Below are positions 41,488-50,261 of a DNA stretch of 64,000 bases, piece after piece (position 1 is the stretch's first letter; each line of letters begins with the position of its first letter). The position numbers and the translations under genes are program-made. The notes beneath the pieces were generated by a model. The model worked only from the letters and a program-made list of their open reading frames with translations. It was not told the origin of the DNA and ran no database searches. This stretch comes from Mesorhizobium sp. M9A.F.Ca.ET.002.03.1.2 (GTDB taxonomy: Bacteria > Pseudomonadota > Alphaproteobacteria > Rhizobiales > Rhizobiaceae). Where the stretch lies: positions 4,395,001-4,459,000 of the forward strand of contig NZ_CP034443.1 in assembly GCF_003952365.1 (NCBI RefSeq), in the 5' to 3' direction.

Positions 41488-42900
41488 TCAGGAGAAACTG
41501 TCGTAGCCGGCGCGGCCTTCATCCAGAAGCCGCCGGATTACACCGACGCCGTCCGCGATGTCCTCTCGCCGCTGCGGCTGTGAAACGCCAAAACGGACGC
41601 CATGGAAAACCTGTTCGGAACGGCCCGCCTTGAATTCGTCCTCGTCGTCGATGAGCACGCCATGTTCGAGACAGGCATTCTTGAAGGTGCCGGAAAGCCA
41701 TGGATCAGGCAGGGTGAGCCAGACGAAGGGCACATTGTTCACCGCCTTGAAGTCGAACCCGGCCAGTGTCGCGCGCACGATTGCGATGCGCGCGTTGATT
41801 TCGACGATGCTGCGCTTGCGCATCTCACTGGCCTGGCCGGACAGAACCAGCCGGGTACACACTTCCGCCAGGAGGAAGGGCAGGCCACCGGTCAGCATCT
41901 TGTGAGCGATCCGGATCCGGTGGCGATAGGCCGGCGGACAGGCGAGCCAGCCACCGCGAACACCCGCTGCGACCGACTTCGACAGGCCGCCGGCAACGAT
42001 GGTCCGTTCCGGGGCATATTCGGCCAATAGCGGCGTCGGGTCGTCGGTCAGGTTGCCATAGAGATCGTCCTCGATCAGGACGACATTGTATTGGCGCGCG
42101 ACACGCGCGATTGCCTCGCGTCGCGTTGCCGGCAGCGTCACCAATGTGGGGTTCTTGGCCGTCGGCATCAGGAACATCATTTTCGGGTGCTTTTGCGCAC
42201 AGACGCGCTCGAAATCCTCTGGATCGATGCCGTCCTCGTCCGACGTCACCAGCGCGGTGCGGCGGCCGATCAGGCCTGCGCTGCGGGAAATCTGCGAATA
42301 GGTGAGGTGCTCGAAAACAACATAGTCGCCGGGCGTGGTCAGCGCGGCAATCGCCGCCATCACCGCTGCATGGGTGCCGAGCGTCGGAACGATGCCGTCA
42401 GGTATCGGGCGAAACGAATTTCGTGACAGCCAGCTTCTGCCGGCCTCGAACCAGCGATCGGGAAAATCCCGCGTGTAGCTCGAAATCTCATGCGGATGGT
42501 CCTGTGCCGTAAGCGAGAGCACACCGGCGACAATGTCGCCTTGGCCGATGTCAGGCGCAGCCGTGCTGTCGAAGCGCAGCTTGCCGCTTGGCGCATCGAT
42601 ATGGCGCGTGCCTTGCTCGTGCGGGATGGATGCCAGTGGATCGGCCTTGGTGTCATCCCGGCCCAGGACATAGGTGCCGCGTCCGACCTCGCCGCTCACC
42701 AGCCCCCGCTCGCGCAACAATTGGTAGGCACGACCGATCGTGCCGACGGTCGTGCCGATGTCGTATGCCAGGTCACGCTGCGGCGGCAGTTTTGCTCCCG
42801 CACCGATCACGCCGCGGTCGATGTCGGTTTCAATGGAATCCGCAAGCCTCTGATAGAGAGGACCGGAGCCGGCGGTAAGGTCTGGGAGCCAATTTGTCAT
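41488..42900 (-). CDS. MocR-family (GntR + class I aminotransferase fold) transcriptional regulator
   Basis: A 470-residue fusion. Residues ~10-78 are a GntR winged helix (PLYQRLADSIETDIDRGVIG, then GTTVGTIGRAYQLLRERGL). Residues ~110-470 are an aminotransferase-like domain with the PLP lysine in GGLSKSVAAGVRGGW. MocR regulators use PLP as cofactor or signal, and PdxR of this family controls PLP synthesis. It is divergent from a DUF1127 gene with 92 bases between them. The target is unknown. It lies only 6 kb from the B6 island, which may or may not matter. Confidence 0.88.
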   Translation of the reverse strand: MTNWLPDLTAGSGPLYQRLADSIETDIDRGVIGAGAKLPPQRDLAYDIGTTVGTIGRAYQLLRERGLVSGEVGRGTYVLGRDDTKADPLASIPHEQGTRHIDAPSGKLRFDSTAAPDIGQGDIVAGVLSLTAQDHPHEISSYTRDFPDRWFEAGRSWLSRNSFRPIPDGIVPTLGTHAAVMAAIAALTTPGDYVVFEHLTYSQISRSAGLIGRRTALVTSDEDGIDPEDFERVCAQKHPKMMFLMPTAKNPTLVTLPATRREAIARVARQYNVVLIEDDLYGNLTDDPTPLLAEYAPERTIVAGGLSKSVAAGVRGGWLACPPAYRHRIRIAHKMLTGGLPFLLAEVCTRLVLSGQASEMRKRSIVEINARIAIVRATLAGFDFKAVNNVPFVWLTLPDPWLSGTFKNACLEHGVLIDDEDEFKAGRSEQVFHGVRFGVSQPQRREDIADGVGVIRRLLDEGRAGYDSFS

Positions 42901-42992
42901 GGTGACAATTTTCTATATTGCACCGAATTGAGAGTCAATACATATGGATTGTGCGACAAAAAGGTTACAATTTCGAATTTGGCAGCAGGACA

Positions 42993-43238
42993 ATGGATAC
43001 AATCGAGTCAATCCACTATGCGAGAGCTGAATTTTTCGGAGCCCGCCCATCGGGCCGGCGGGGCTATGTCCATCGCCTGGTACGTATGGTCAGGTCACTC
43101 GCGAGCCGGATCGGCAGCTTGCTGGATCGCCGGCGCAGCCGGCTGGCATTGCTGGAAATGACCGACGATCAGCTCAAGGATATCGGTATCTCTCGCTGCG
43201 ACGCCCATCATGAGGGTCTCCGGCCGTTCTGGGACTGA
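42993..43238 (+). CDS. DUF1127 domain small protein
   Basis: An 81-residue basic protein. The C-terminal LLDRRRSRLALLEMTDDQLKDIGISRCDA segment is the DUF1127 motif, which in some bacteria acts in RNA turnover, phosphate or arginine-related regulation. I start at the ATG at 42993 with CAGGA upstream. It is divergent from the MocR regulator and could be its target, as MocR regulators usually control a neighbouring gene. Confidence 0.82.
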   Translation: MDTIESIHYARAEFFGARPSGRRGYVHRLVRMVRSLASRIGSLLDRRRSRLALLEMTDDQLKDIGISRCDAHHEGLRPFWD

Positions 43239-43280
43239 ATGGTGCACCGAGGCTTGTCGCATCTTCAAGAAGACACGATC

Positions 43281-43943
43281 TCAGGACGCCTTTTTCGTAC
43301 CTTGATGGACGCTGGGGCTCCTGATCCGTGAGATGCCGTGGTCGGCAAGCACGGCGACTATGCACAGCGCGAGAAAAAGCCCGGTGATAACCAGGGCTGA
43401 GATGGCGACGCTGGCCGCGCCGTTCTCGGCGACGTTGAGGAACGGGTAGGGCACTTCGCCTGATATCGGCGCCCGCGCCAGCACGTAAACCAGATAGGCG
43501 ATGGGATAGATCATCCACCAGGAAATATCGCGCCATCGCGTCGAGCCATCGGCGCCTGCCACAAGCCACCACAGCACGAACAGAACCGGCGTCACATAGT
43601 GCAGCAGGACGTCGCAGAGCAGGAACAGGCCCTGCGGCTGCCAAAGGCGTGCCAGAACCGTCGCATAGACGATGAAGACCAGGGTTATGGCAACCGCCAC
43701 GCCCGCCCGCATCCGCGGCCCGGCAAAAGCCGGGAACCAGGCGTAGCCACTGGGTGACAGCAGCGAAACATGCACGAGCACCGCGCCGATATTGGTCAGG
43801 ATGGTGAAGAAGCTGAAGTAGAAGACCAGCGAGCCAACAAAACTGCGGCCGGCTTCCATCGACGCCGGAACGGTGATGCAGATTTGCAGGACAAGCCCGG
43901 CCAGACCTATGACCAGACCGGCGATCTGCAGGAAGCGGCTCAC
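43281..43943 (-). CDS. Pr6Pr-type (FAR-17a/AIG1-like) membrane protein
   Basis: A ~220-residue integral membrane protein with about six hydrophobic segments. FYFSFFTILTNIGAVLVHVS and LLHYVTPVLFVLWWL, followed by WWMIYPIAYLVYVLAR, fit the Pr6Pr family, whose function is not known. The GTG at 43943 starts four bases after the lipoprotein stop with AGGG nearby, so I prefer it to upstream codons that would overlap that gene. It is probably co-transcribed with the lipoprotein gene. Confidence 0.75.
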   Translation of the reverse strand: MSRFLQIAGLVIGLAGLVLQICITVPASMEAGRSFVGSLVFYFSFFTILTNIGAVLVHVSLLSPSGYAWFPAFAGPRMRAGVAVAITLVFIVYATVLARLWQPQGLFLLCDVLLHYVTPVLFVLWWLVAGADGSTRWRDISWWMIYPIAYLVYVLARAPISGEVPYPFLNVAENGAASVAISALVITGLFLALCIVAVLADHGISRIRSPSVHQGTKKAS

Positions 43944-43947
43944 AGCC

Positions 43948-44364
43948 CTATGCGGCCGCGCCGCAGGCCGGATTGCCAACCTGCCAGCGGGCAATGTCCG
44001 AGCGTATGCGTGCGCCAAGCGGTTCGGCCATCAGCGGACCGAACAATTCGACGCGGCTCGAATTGCCTTGCGCCTGCACGACCAGCAACGGCTTTGCTCC
44101 ATAATGCTTGACTGGGACCAGCAGGAAGCGTGGCGTACCGGTGAACGAATTCAGCTCGTTGGCCATCTGATAGGGCTTGAAGGCAGCATCCTTGCTGGCG
44201 ATCCAGCACTTGTGGGCGGCGATCGCCACCTGCTCCATGGCAAGCAGCGACGCACTCTTGCCCGAAGGCGCCGGCGCGTTCTTCGAGCCCGACTGGCAGG
44301 AGGCGAGCACAAAACCGGCGGTGGCGACGAGAGCGAGGCGGGCGATCGTCTGTCTCAGGCTCAT
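43948..44364 (-). CDS. Hypothetical lipoprotein
   Basis: A 138-residue protein with a lipoprotein signal peptide (MSLRQTIARLALVATAGFVLASC, lipobox LASC near residue 23). The mature part is ~115 residues (AIAAHKCWIASKDAAFKPYQ, then RFLLVPVKHYGAKPLLVVQA) with two cysteines. I recognise no family. It lies 44 bases after purQ on the same strand and four bases before the Pr6Pr gene, so it is likely in the same message. Confidence 0.72.
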   Translation of the reverse strand: MSLRQTIARLALVATAGFVLASCQSGSKNAPAPSGKSASLLAMEQVAIAAHKCWIASKDAAFKPYQMANELNSFTGTPRFLLVPVKHYGAKPLLVVQAQGNSSRVELFGPLMAEPLGARIRSDIARWQVGNPACGAAA

Positions 44365-44408
44365 GCGGCGCCTATTTCAAGTTCGAAGAAAGATGAATGC
44401 TGAAGATA

Positions 44409-45077
44409 TCAAGCGGCGATGCCGAGGGCACTTTCGAACAGTGCCCGGCCGTCGCTGCCGCCATGTGCTGCTTCGATCAGGTTCTCGGGATGCGGCATCA
44501 GGCCCAGCACATTGCCCTGGCTGTTGATGATGCCGGCAATGTCGTTGATCGAGCCGTTGGGGTTGGTGCCTTCGGCATAGCGGAACACGACCTGACCTTC
44601 GCCTTCGAGCCTTCGAAGCGTCTCGGCGTCGGCAAAATAATTGCCGTCGTGATGCGCCACCGGCGAGCGGATGATCTGGCCCGGCTGATAACGGCGGGTG
44701 AACATCGTGTTGGCGTTGGCGATCTGCAGCTTGACTTGCCGGCAGACGAATTTCAGCGATGTGTTGCGCATCAGGGCGCCCGGCAAAAGGCCGGCCTCGA
44801 CCAGGATCTGGAAGCCATTGCAGACGCCTATGACCATGACGCCCCTGGCTGCCTTTTCGGCCACCGCCCGCATCACCGGCATGCGGGCTGCGATGGCGCC
44901 GCAGCGCAGATAGTCGCCGAAGGAAAAGCCACCCGGAATGGCGATCAGGTCGACATCGGGAATTTCGGTGTCGGTCTGCCAAACGGTGACCGGCGGCGTT
45001 CCGGAAATCTTGGTCAGTGCCGCGATCATGTCGCGGTCGCGGTTGAGGCCGGGGAGAAGAACGACGGCTGATTTCAT
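44409..45077 (-). CDS. purQ: Phosphoribosylformylglycinamidine synthase subunit PurQ
   Basis: The 222-residue glutaminase subunit of FGAM synthase, which supplies ammonia to PurL. The class I amidotransferase nucleophile is the Cys in [11 protein letters not shown] near residue 86. His and Glu of the triad lie in [10 protein letters not shown]. The ATG at 45077 overlaps the stop of the preceding 84-residue gene by four bases, so translation is coupled to it. Confidence 0.96.
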   Translation of the reverse strand: MKSAVVLLPGLNRDRDMIAALTKISGTPPVTVWQTDTEIPDVDLIAIPGGFSFGDYLRCGAIAARMPVMRAVAEKAARGVMVIGVCNGFQILVEAGLLPGALMRNTSLKFVCRQVKLQIANANTMFTRRYQPGQIIRSPVAHHDGNYFADAETLRRLEGEGQVVFRYAEGTNPNGSINDIAGIINSQGNVLGLMPHPENLIEAAHGGSDGRALFESALGIAA

Positions 45078-45328
45078 TTTGGTTCGTAAGGCCTCTGGGC
45101 TTCGGCGAGTTCGTGCAATTCAAGACGGCGTTCCATGCGTTCGAGGCGACCGTCTTGACGGCCAAGAATGCCGTAGATGTTATGAATGTCGCTTTGCGTT
45201 GCGACCATGTGACCCCGAACTACGTTCAACTCCCGCTTCACTTCGGAAACATCTTGGCGAAGTTCAGCGACCTCGTGATGCACACGCTCTAGAAGCTCAT
45301 CCATCAACTCATTCGTGGCTTCCGTCAT
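45074..45328 (-). CDS. Small coiled-coil protein between purS and purQ
   Basis: An 84-residue hydrophilic protein. Most of it has a heptad pattern ([20 protein letters not shown], then [20 protein letters not shown], then [20 protein letters not shown]), which predicts a long coiled coil with no enzyme motif. It lies 18 bases after purS and overlaps purQ by four bases (ATGA), so it is embedded in the purS-purQ unit. I recognise no family. A scaffold or a phage-derived small gene are both possible. Confidence 0.68.
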   Translation of the reverse strand: MTEATNELMDELLERVHHEVAELRQDVSEVKRELNVVRGHMVATQSDIHNIYGILGRQDGRLERMERRLELHELAEAQRPYEPK

Positions 45329-45346
45329 CTGCCCTCCGGCACAACC

Positions 45347-45589
45347 TCAGGTAATCGCCACACTATAGTTCTCAATCACCGTATTCGCCAGAAGCTTGTC
45401 GCACATGGCTTTGAGATCGGCCTCGGCCTTGGCCTTGTCGGTTTCCGCAAGCTCGACGTCGAAGACCTTGCCCTGCCGCACCTGGCCGACGCCACCGAAA
45501 CCCAGCCCGGACAGCGCGTGTTCGATCGCCTTGCCTTGCGGGTCGAGCACGCCGTTCTTGAGGGTTACGGTTATGCGGGCCTTGATCAC
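45347..45589 (-). CDS. purS: Phosphoribosylformylglycinamidine synthase subunit PurS
   Basis: The 80-residue small subunit that bridges PurQ and PurL. IKARITVTLKNGVLDPQGKA and GQVRQGKVFDVEL are the family signature. The GTG at 45589, ten bases after AGGAG, gives the standard N-terminus. An upstream frame extension has no similarity. It follows purC by 41 bases. Confidence 0.93.
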   Translation of the reverse strand: MIKARITVTLKNGVLDPQGKAIEHALSGLGFGGVGQVRQGKVFDVELAETDKAKAEADLKAMCDKLLANTVIENYSVAIT

Positions 45590-45630
45590 GCTGAATAAGC
45601 TCCTGTTGGACGTGTTGAGCGGCACAAACG

Positions 45631-46425
45631 TCAGTGCGGCTTGCCTCTGACGCCATCGGTCGAGGCGACAAGCACTGGCCCGGCGGGGCGTGGCGGCTCG
45701 TTCTCATTCATGATGCCGAGGCGGCGGGCGACTTCCTGATAGGCTTCGACCAGCCCGCCCATGTCGCGTCGGAACCGGTCCTTGTCGAGCTTGTCCTGTG
45801 TCGCCACGTCCCACAGCCGGCACGAGTCGGGCGAGATCTCGTCGGCGACGACGATGCGCATCATGTCGCCCTCGAACAGGCGGCCGCACTCGATCTTGAA
45901 GTCGACGAGCTGGATGCCGACGCCCATGAACAGGCCGGAGAGGAAGTCGTTGACGCGGATGGCGAGCGCCATGATGTCGTCGATCTCCTGCGGGCTCGCC
46001 CAGCCGAAAGCCGTGATGTGCTCCTCCGATACCATCGGATCGTCGAGCGCGTCGGCCTTGTAATAGAACTCGATGATCGAGCGCGGCAGCACGGTGCCTT
46101 CCTCGATGCCGAGGCGCTTGGCCAGCGAACCGGCGGCGACATTGCGTACGACCACCTCGAGCGGGATGATCTCGACTTCCTTGATCAACTGCTCGCGCAT
46201 GTTGAGCCGGCGGATGAAGTGGGTCGGAATGCCCATCCGGTTGAGATGGTTGAAGATGTGCTCGGAAATGCGGTTGTTGAGCACACCTTTGCCATCGACG
46301 ACTTCGTGCTTTTTCTTGTTGAAAGCGGTCGCGTCGTCCTTGAAGAACTGGATCAGCGTTCCCGGCTCAGGTCCCTCATAGAGGATCTTGGCCTTGCCTT
46401 CATAAATGCGGCGGCGATTTTTCAT
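45631..46425 (-). CDS. purC: SAICAR synthetase PurC
   Basis: A 264-residue SAICAR synthase that joins CAIR with aspartate in purine synthesis. [20 protein letters not shown] is the ATP-binding start. DFKIECGR and [14 protein letters not shown] are the two PROSITE-type signatures. It is the first gene of the minus-strand purC-purS-x-purQ unit, divergent from the F1-ATPase inhibitor gene across 275 bases that must hold both promoters. Confidence 0.96.
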   Translation of the reverse strand: MKNRRRIYEGKAKILYEGPEPGTLIQFFKDDATAFNKKKHEVVDGKGVLNNRISEHIFNHLNRMGIPTHFIRRLNMREQLIKEVEIIPLEVVVRNVAAGSLAKRLGIEEGTVLPRSIIEFYYKADALDDPMVSEEHITAFGWASPQEIDDIMALAIRVNDFLSGLFMGVGIQLVDFKIECGRLFEGDMMRIVVADEISPDSCRLWDVATQDKLDKDRFRRDMGGLVEAYQEVARRLGIMNENEPPRPAGPVLVASTDGVRGKPH

Positions 46426-46700
46426 CTGATTTTTCTCTGGATTTCCGGGCAGGCGGCAAACGACCAGTTCCTGTCCGCCTGCCTAAATTAGTACGGCAAC
46501 GGTAAGGTTCAATGGCGCTGTCTATCCCAATCGCACTGTTTGCTCAATCGGCAAATCCTTTCAATCAACCGCTTTCCGGAATGAAATGCCGCAGCGCAGC
46601 ACGTGACGTAGCATATTGACCGGCCTGCGGCCTTTTGGTTTGTGCTGCGGCAACACACATATTCAACTACCAGCGAATCGGAATTGACCGGAGGGATGCC

Positions 46701-47021
46701 ATGAGCAGCATGAAAGATCGCGAAGAGGGCTTCGAGCGCAAATTCGCATTCGACGAGGAACTTCGGTTCAAGGCTTCGGCGCGCCGCAACAAGGCGCTCG
46801 GCATGTGGGCCGCCGAAAAGCTGGGCAAGTTCGGCGCCGCCGCCGAAGCCTATGCCAAAGAGGTGGTTGTCGCCGACATCGAGGAAGCCGGCGATCACGA
46901 CGTTTTCCGCAAGATCCGCAAGGACTTCGACGAAGCCGGGGTCGACCAGTCGGACCATCAGATTCGTCGCACCATGGACGATTTGATGGCGCAGGCGATT
47001 GAACAGATCAAGAACACCTGA
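46701..47021 (+). CDS. DUF1476 family protein, F1-ATPase zeta-type inhibitor
   Basis: A 106-residue, highly charged helical protein. FERKFAFDEELRFKASARRNKALG and the C-terminal HQIRRTMDDLMAQAIEQIK are the DUF1476 signature, which includes the zeta subunit that blocks ATP hydrolysis by alphaproteobacterial F1-ATPase. GGAGGGA precedes the ATG at 46701. It is a single-gene unit with a strong terminator. Its place next to purC is usual in Rhizobiales. Confidence 0.88.
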   Translation: MSSMKDREEGFERKFAFDEELRFKASARRNKALGMWAAEKLGKFGAAAEAYAKEVVVADIEEAGDHDVFRKIRKDFDEAGVDQSDHQIRRTMDDLMAQAIEQIKNT

Positions 47022-47058
47022 TCTTTCTCTGACCAAATCGACTTTCTGGACCAATCGA

Positions 47059-47088
47059 CCGCCCGGTTTATCCGGGCGGTTTTTCTTT
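47059..47088 (+). terminator. Rho-independent terminator of the DUF1476 gene
   Basis: CCGCCCGG (47059-47066) pairs with CCGGGCGG (47072-47079) around TTTAT, followed by TTTTTCTTT. It is a textbook terminator, 38 bases after the stop codon. Confidence 0.92.
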
Positions 47089-47121
47089 GCCTTTGCGGCC
47101 GTTTCCGGTTGAAACTGCATT

Positions 47122-47217
47122 TGTGCGTCGTGCGTCCATTCGAACGCACATACGCTCCAACACCCTGAGTTTCTCATCGTGCCTTTCCGAGAATCGATTC
47201 CGATTTCCGAGCCGATG
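47122..47217. repeat. Composite rhizobial palindromic repeat, copy 4
   Basis: The first hairpin pairs TGTGCGT (47122-47128) with ACGCACA (47144-47150). The second pairs CATCG (47175-47179) with CGATG (47213-47217) around a CCGAGAATCGATTCCGATT core. Its plan and wording are close to copy 2 at 13792 (both have TACGCTCCA after the first hairpin). Confidence 0.75.
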
Positions 47218-47241
47218 CGAGAGCCAACAAGGAAGGCGCCT

Positions 47242-48015
47242 ATGTCCCTGAAGTCACGCTTGGCGGCGGATGAAACGCTATGCACCGCATGGTCGGGCGT
47301 GCCGGATGCCTTGACTGTGGAAATCCTCTCCAGACAGGGTTTTGATGCCGTCACGCTCGACATGCAGCATGGCGGACATCACGAGGACAGCGTACTGCGC
47401 GGCCTTGGACCGGTGCTGGCCGCCAACAAACCGGCGCTGGTGCGCATTCCGGTCGGCCGCTTCGACATGGCCAGCCGCGCGCTCGACTTCGGCGCCGAGG
47501 CGGTGATCGCGCCGATGGTGAATTCGGTGGCGGACGCGCGGCTGTTTGCCGCCGCCATGAAGTACCCGCCGCTCGGCGAGCGCTCCTGGGGCCCGACCTA
47601 TGCCTTTCCGCGCCATGGCAAGGGCGACTTTGCCGATTGGCTGCGCGACAGCAACGAGCGCACCATGGCCTTCGCCATGGTCGAGACGCGCGCCGCCCTC
47701 GATGCGCTCGACGGCATCCTCGACACGCCGGGCATCGACGGGATCTTCGTCGGCCCATCGGATTTCTCGATTGCCTGGTCGAACGGCACCACCGTCAACT
47801 CGACGCTGGAAAGCATGATGGAAACCGTCGCCTCGATTGCCGAACGGACGCGCAAGGCCGGCAAGCATGCCGCGATCTACGTCGTCGAGCCGGCCATCGC
47901 CGGCCGTGTGGTGTCGATGGGCTATAGACTGCTGGCCATGGGCTCCGAGCATGCGCTGATCGGTCTGGGGGCAAAAACCCTGCTGAAGAGCGTAAAGGAT
48001 TCGCTCGGGTCCTAA
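47242..48015 (+). CDS. HpcH/HpaI-type class II pyruvate aldolase
   Basis: A 257-residue metal-dependent aldolase fold enzyme. VTLDMQHGGHHED and APMVNSVADARLF, then GPTYAFPRHG and GIFVGPSDFSIAW, are the HpcH/HpaI signatures. The family cleaves 4-hydroxy-2-oxo acids to pyruvate and an aldehyde, but the substrate here is not determined. I start at the ATG at 47242 after AGGAAGG. Its stop codon overlaps the convergent hydrolase stop. Confidence 0.85.
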   Translation: MSLKSRLAADETLCTAWSGVPDALTVEILSRQGFDAVTLDMQHGGHHEDSVLRGLGPVLAANKPALVRIPVGRFDMASRALDFGAEAVIAPMVNSVADARLFAAAMKYPPLGERSWGPTYAFPRHGKGDFADWLRDSNERTMAFAMVETRAALDALDGILDTPGIDGIFVGPSDFSIAWSNGTTVNSTLESMMETVASIAERTRKAGKHAAIYVVEPAIAGRVVSMGYRLLAMGSEHALIGLGAKTLLKSVKDSLGS

Positions 48016-48560
48016 AGGTCCGTCAGGAACTTGGCGAACGTCATCGAGCCTTCGGGCCACGGGCCGAAGCCGGAATCCGCATTGAGATGGCCGGCCTCGC
48101 CAGCGTCGATGAACAGCGAGCCCCAGGCGCCGGCAATGTCCTCGGCGACGTCGAACGTGCAGAACGGGTCGTTGCGGCTGGCGATCACCACCGAAGGAAA
48201 TGCCAGCGGTTTGCGCGGGTAGGGGCCGAAGGTCATCAGGTGCCTGGGTTTAATCTTGGGATTGGCGACGTCGGGAGGCGCCACGAAGAAGGCTCCAGCG
48301 ACCGGGCGCTGGAACTGCGGCATTGCCTGGATTGCAGTCGCGACGCCGAGCGAATGCGCCACGATGACGACCGGCCGCTCGGCTTCGTTGACCGCCTTCG
48401 CCACGCTCGCCGTCCAGTCCTCGCGCACCGGCTTCGACCATTCCGCCTGCTCGACGCGGCGTGCCGTCGACAATTTCGATTGCCAGCGGCTCTGCCAATG
48501 GTCGGGGCCGGAATTGGTGTAGCCCGGCACGATGAGAATGTCTGCATCCCTGACTTTCAT
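48012..48560 (-). CDS. RBBP9/YdeN-type alpha/beta hydrolase (copy A)
   Basis: A 182-residue serine hydrolase. LIVPGYTNSGPDHWQSRW is the family start, VIVAHSLGVATAI carries the nucleophile serine, SRNDPFC the acid, and EAGHLNADSGFGPWPEG the histidine. The ATG at 48560 fits the family N-terminus (MKVRDADILIVPG), and longer starts run into a palindromic repeat. It is a paralogue of the gene at 49689. Physiological substrates are unknown. Confidence 0.85.
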   Translation of the reverse strand: MKVRDADILIVPGYTNSGPDHWQSRWQSKLSTARRVEQAEWSKPVREDWTASVAKAVNEAERPVVIVAHSLGVATAIQAMPQFQRPVAGAFFVAPPDVANPKIKPRHLMTFGPYPRKPLAFPSVVIASRNDPFCTFDVAEDIAGAWGSLFIDAGEAGHLNADSGFGPWPEGSMTFAKFLTDL

Positions 48561-48602
48561 GGCGCGCATGTAGCGGGCGATGTTACGTCTCGCAACCGCG
48601 CA

Positions 48603-48639
48603 TGATCCCAAAAAATGTGAAGCAGTTTGGACAGGATCA
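48603..48639. repeat. Degenerate palindromic repeat related to the rhizobial element
   Basis: TGATCC (48603-48608) pairs with GGATCA (48634-48639), with CCAAA and TTTGG inside. The wording resembles the second hairpin of copies 1 and 3 (GCATGATCC...), but the first hairpin is missing. It lies in the 299-base gap before the VOC gene. Confidence 0.4.
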
Positions 48640-48859
48640 GGCGCGATTGGGTCTGATCCATGCGATTTGCTCAAAATAGTGAACACCATGTTCGCTTCTT
48701 GCCATCTTGTGTGAACGATCGCGATCGGCGATCTGTCATCGAAAGAAACAGCCGTGTAATGAGAACCAAGGTTTGGAACTGACCCGACGTACAATGGTAG
48801 GTGGCGCCGGGCTCCTGGCTTTGGGGATCTCGTCGAGGGCCGCCCGAACGGAGACTCTG

Positions 48860-49672
48860 ATGAGCGAACTGCCTTTTGCCGCCACGACCCCGGTCAGCGT
48901 TGCCCGAGTCGGCTTGTGCGCGCGCGATGCCGAAAACCTTGCCGCCTATTATCGCAGTGTCGTCGGTCTGCGGGAATTGAGCCGCGCCGGCGGCACGATC
49001 ACGTTAGGCGCCGGTAACCGTCCCTTGCTCGACATCCAGGCGGATACCTCGGCAAAACCCGACGATCCGCGCAGCGCCGGCCTCTTCCACACCGCTTTCC
49101 TGCTGCCCAGCCGTGCCGATCTTGGTCGCTGGATCAACCATGCCATCGCCGCCAAGATCGGCATCGAGGGCGCTTCCGACCATCTGGTCAGCGAGGCGCT
49201 TTATCTAACCGACCCTGAAGGCAACGGCATCGAGATCTATGCCGACCGCCGCCATGAGGACTGGAAGTGGAATGGCGAGAAGGTAGCGATGGCGACCGAA
49301 CGGCTGGATATTTCGTCAGTCGTTGCCGAAGTGCCGGCCGGCGATGCCGGTTGGCAGGGCATGCCGGACAACAGCATCATCGGCCACGTCCATCTGCGCG
49401 TCGGCAGGCCGGAAGACGCCGAAACCTGGTGGCATGAGGAATTCGGCTTCGACACGGTAGCGAAATATGGCAGCGCGGCGGTGTTCCTGTCGTCAGGCGG
49501 CTACCACCACCACATCGGCGCCAATGCGTGGCAGAGCTCCGGCGCTGGTCGCCGCGATCCTTCTCGGTCCGGCCTCGCGTGGGTCGAAATGCGGTCGGAC
49601 AATGTAACCGCGGCAACGACCCGCGAAGACCCATGGGGAACGGTGATCAGGACCGTTCCCGGCAAGGCTTGA
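48860..49672 (+). CDS. VOC (vicinal oxygen chelate) family protein, CatE-like
   Basis: A 270-residue protein with two VOC modules: VARVGLCARDAENLAAYYRSVVG at the N-terminus and IGHVHLRVGRPEDAETWWHEEFG about half way. Glu and His metal ligands are likely in GLFHTAF, PEGNGIEIY and GYHHHIGANAW. The layout is that of CatE-like ring-cleaving or glyoxalase-type enzymes. GGAGA five bases upstream supports the ATG at 48860. The frame is open further upstream and there encodes a twin-arginine-like leader (LTRRTMVGGAGLLALG), so export is conceivable. Confidence 0.82.
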   Translation: MSELPFAATTPVSVARVGLCARDAENLAAYYRSVVGLRELSRAGGTITLGAGNRPLLDIQADTSAKPDDPRSAGLFHTAFLLPSRADLGRWINHAIAAKIGIEGASDHLVSEALYLTDPEGNGIEIYADRRHEDWKWNGEKVAMATERLDISSVVAEVPAGDAGWQGMPDNSIIGHVHLRVGRPEDAETWWHEEFGFDTVAKYGSAAVFLSSGGYHHHIGANAWQSSGAGRRDPSRSGLAWVEMRSDNVTAATTREDPWGTVIRTVPGKA

Positions 49673-49688
49673 GCGTTTCGGAAGTCTG

Positions 49689-50261
49689 TCAGAGGCGGGC
49701 CTTTTCCAGCAGGCGGCCGAGCATGAGCAGGCCCGCTGGCCAAAGGCCGAGGCGGGTCTCGTTCCCCATATGGCCGAGATCGCCGGCGTCGGCGAGATCT
49801 GCGCCCCAGGCAGCGGCGAAGGCGGTCGCCTGGTCGAAGGTGACGCGCGGATCCGTTCGGCTGGCCACCACCAGCGTCGGAAAGGGCAAACGTTTCAGCG
49901 GCATCGGCGCGAAGGGACGAACCAGATCGAAGGACGGATCAGGGTCCTCGACATTGGTCGCCGCAACCAGCAATGCGCCCGCAACCTTGTTGAGCTGGCT
50001 TTCACTGGCCCCGGCGGCCCACTTCACCGCCGTCGCCACCGCCAGCGAATGCGCAAGCAGCACCACGCGCCGGGGGGCCGCGGCGACCGCGGCGTCCACC
50101 CGGCCGATCCAGTCCTCGGGGTTCGGCCTGTCCCATTCGGCCTGCAGCACGCGGCTCGAATTGGGAAACGCCCGGCACCAATGCGACATCCAGTGATCCG
50201 GTCCGGAATTGCCGCGCCCTGGCAGGGCGAGAAAATCGAAATCTCCGGCCGCCGAAATCAT
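49689..50261 (-). CDS. RBBP9/YdeN-type alpha/beta hydrolase (copy B)
   Basis: A 190-residue serine hydrolase, paralogue of 48012. FLALPGRGNSGPDHWMSHW, then VVLLAHSLAVATAVKW (nucleophile Ser), SRTDPRV and DLGHMGNETRLGLWP show the same triad. The ATG at 50261 sits in the TGATG overlap with the purB stop, so it is translated from the purB message. Substrate unknown. Confidence 0.85.
   Translation of the reverse strand: MISAAGDFDFLALPGRGNSGPDHWMSHWCRAFPNSSRVLQAEWDRPNPEDWIGRVDAAVAAAPRRVVLLAHSLAVATAVKWAAGASESQLNKVAGALLVAATNVEDPDPSFDLVRPFAPMPLKRLPFPTLVVASRTDPRVTFDQATAFAAAWGADLADAGDLGHMGNETRLGLWPAGLLMLGRLLEKARL

Noticed and set aside
47242..48015. HpcH/HpaI aldolase as a missing lower-pathway enzyme of B6 breakdown
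   Set aside because: It lies 12 kb outside the island, next to purine genes and without the shared operator motif.
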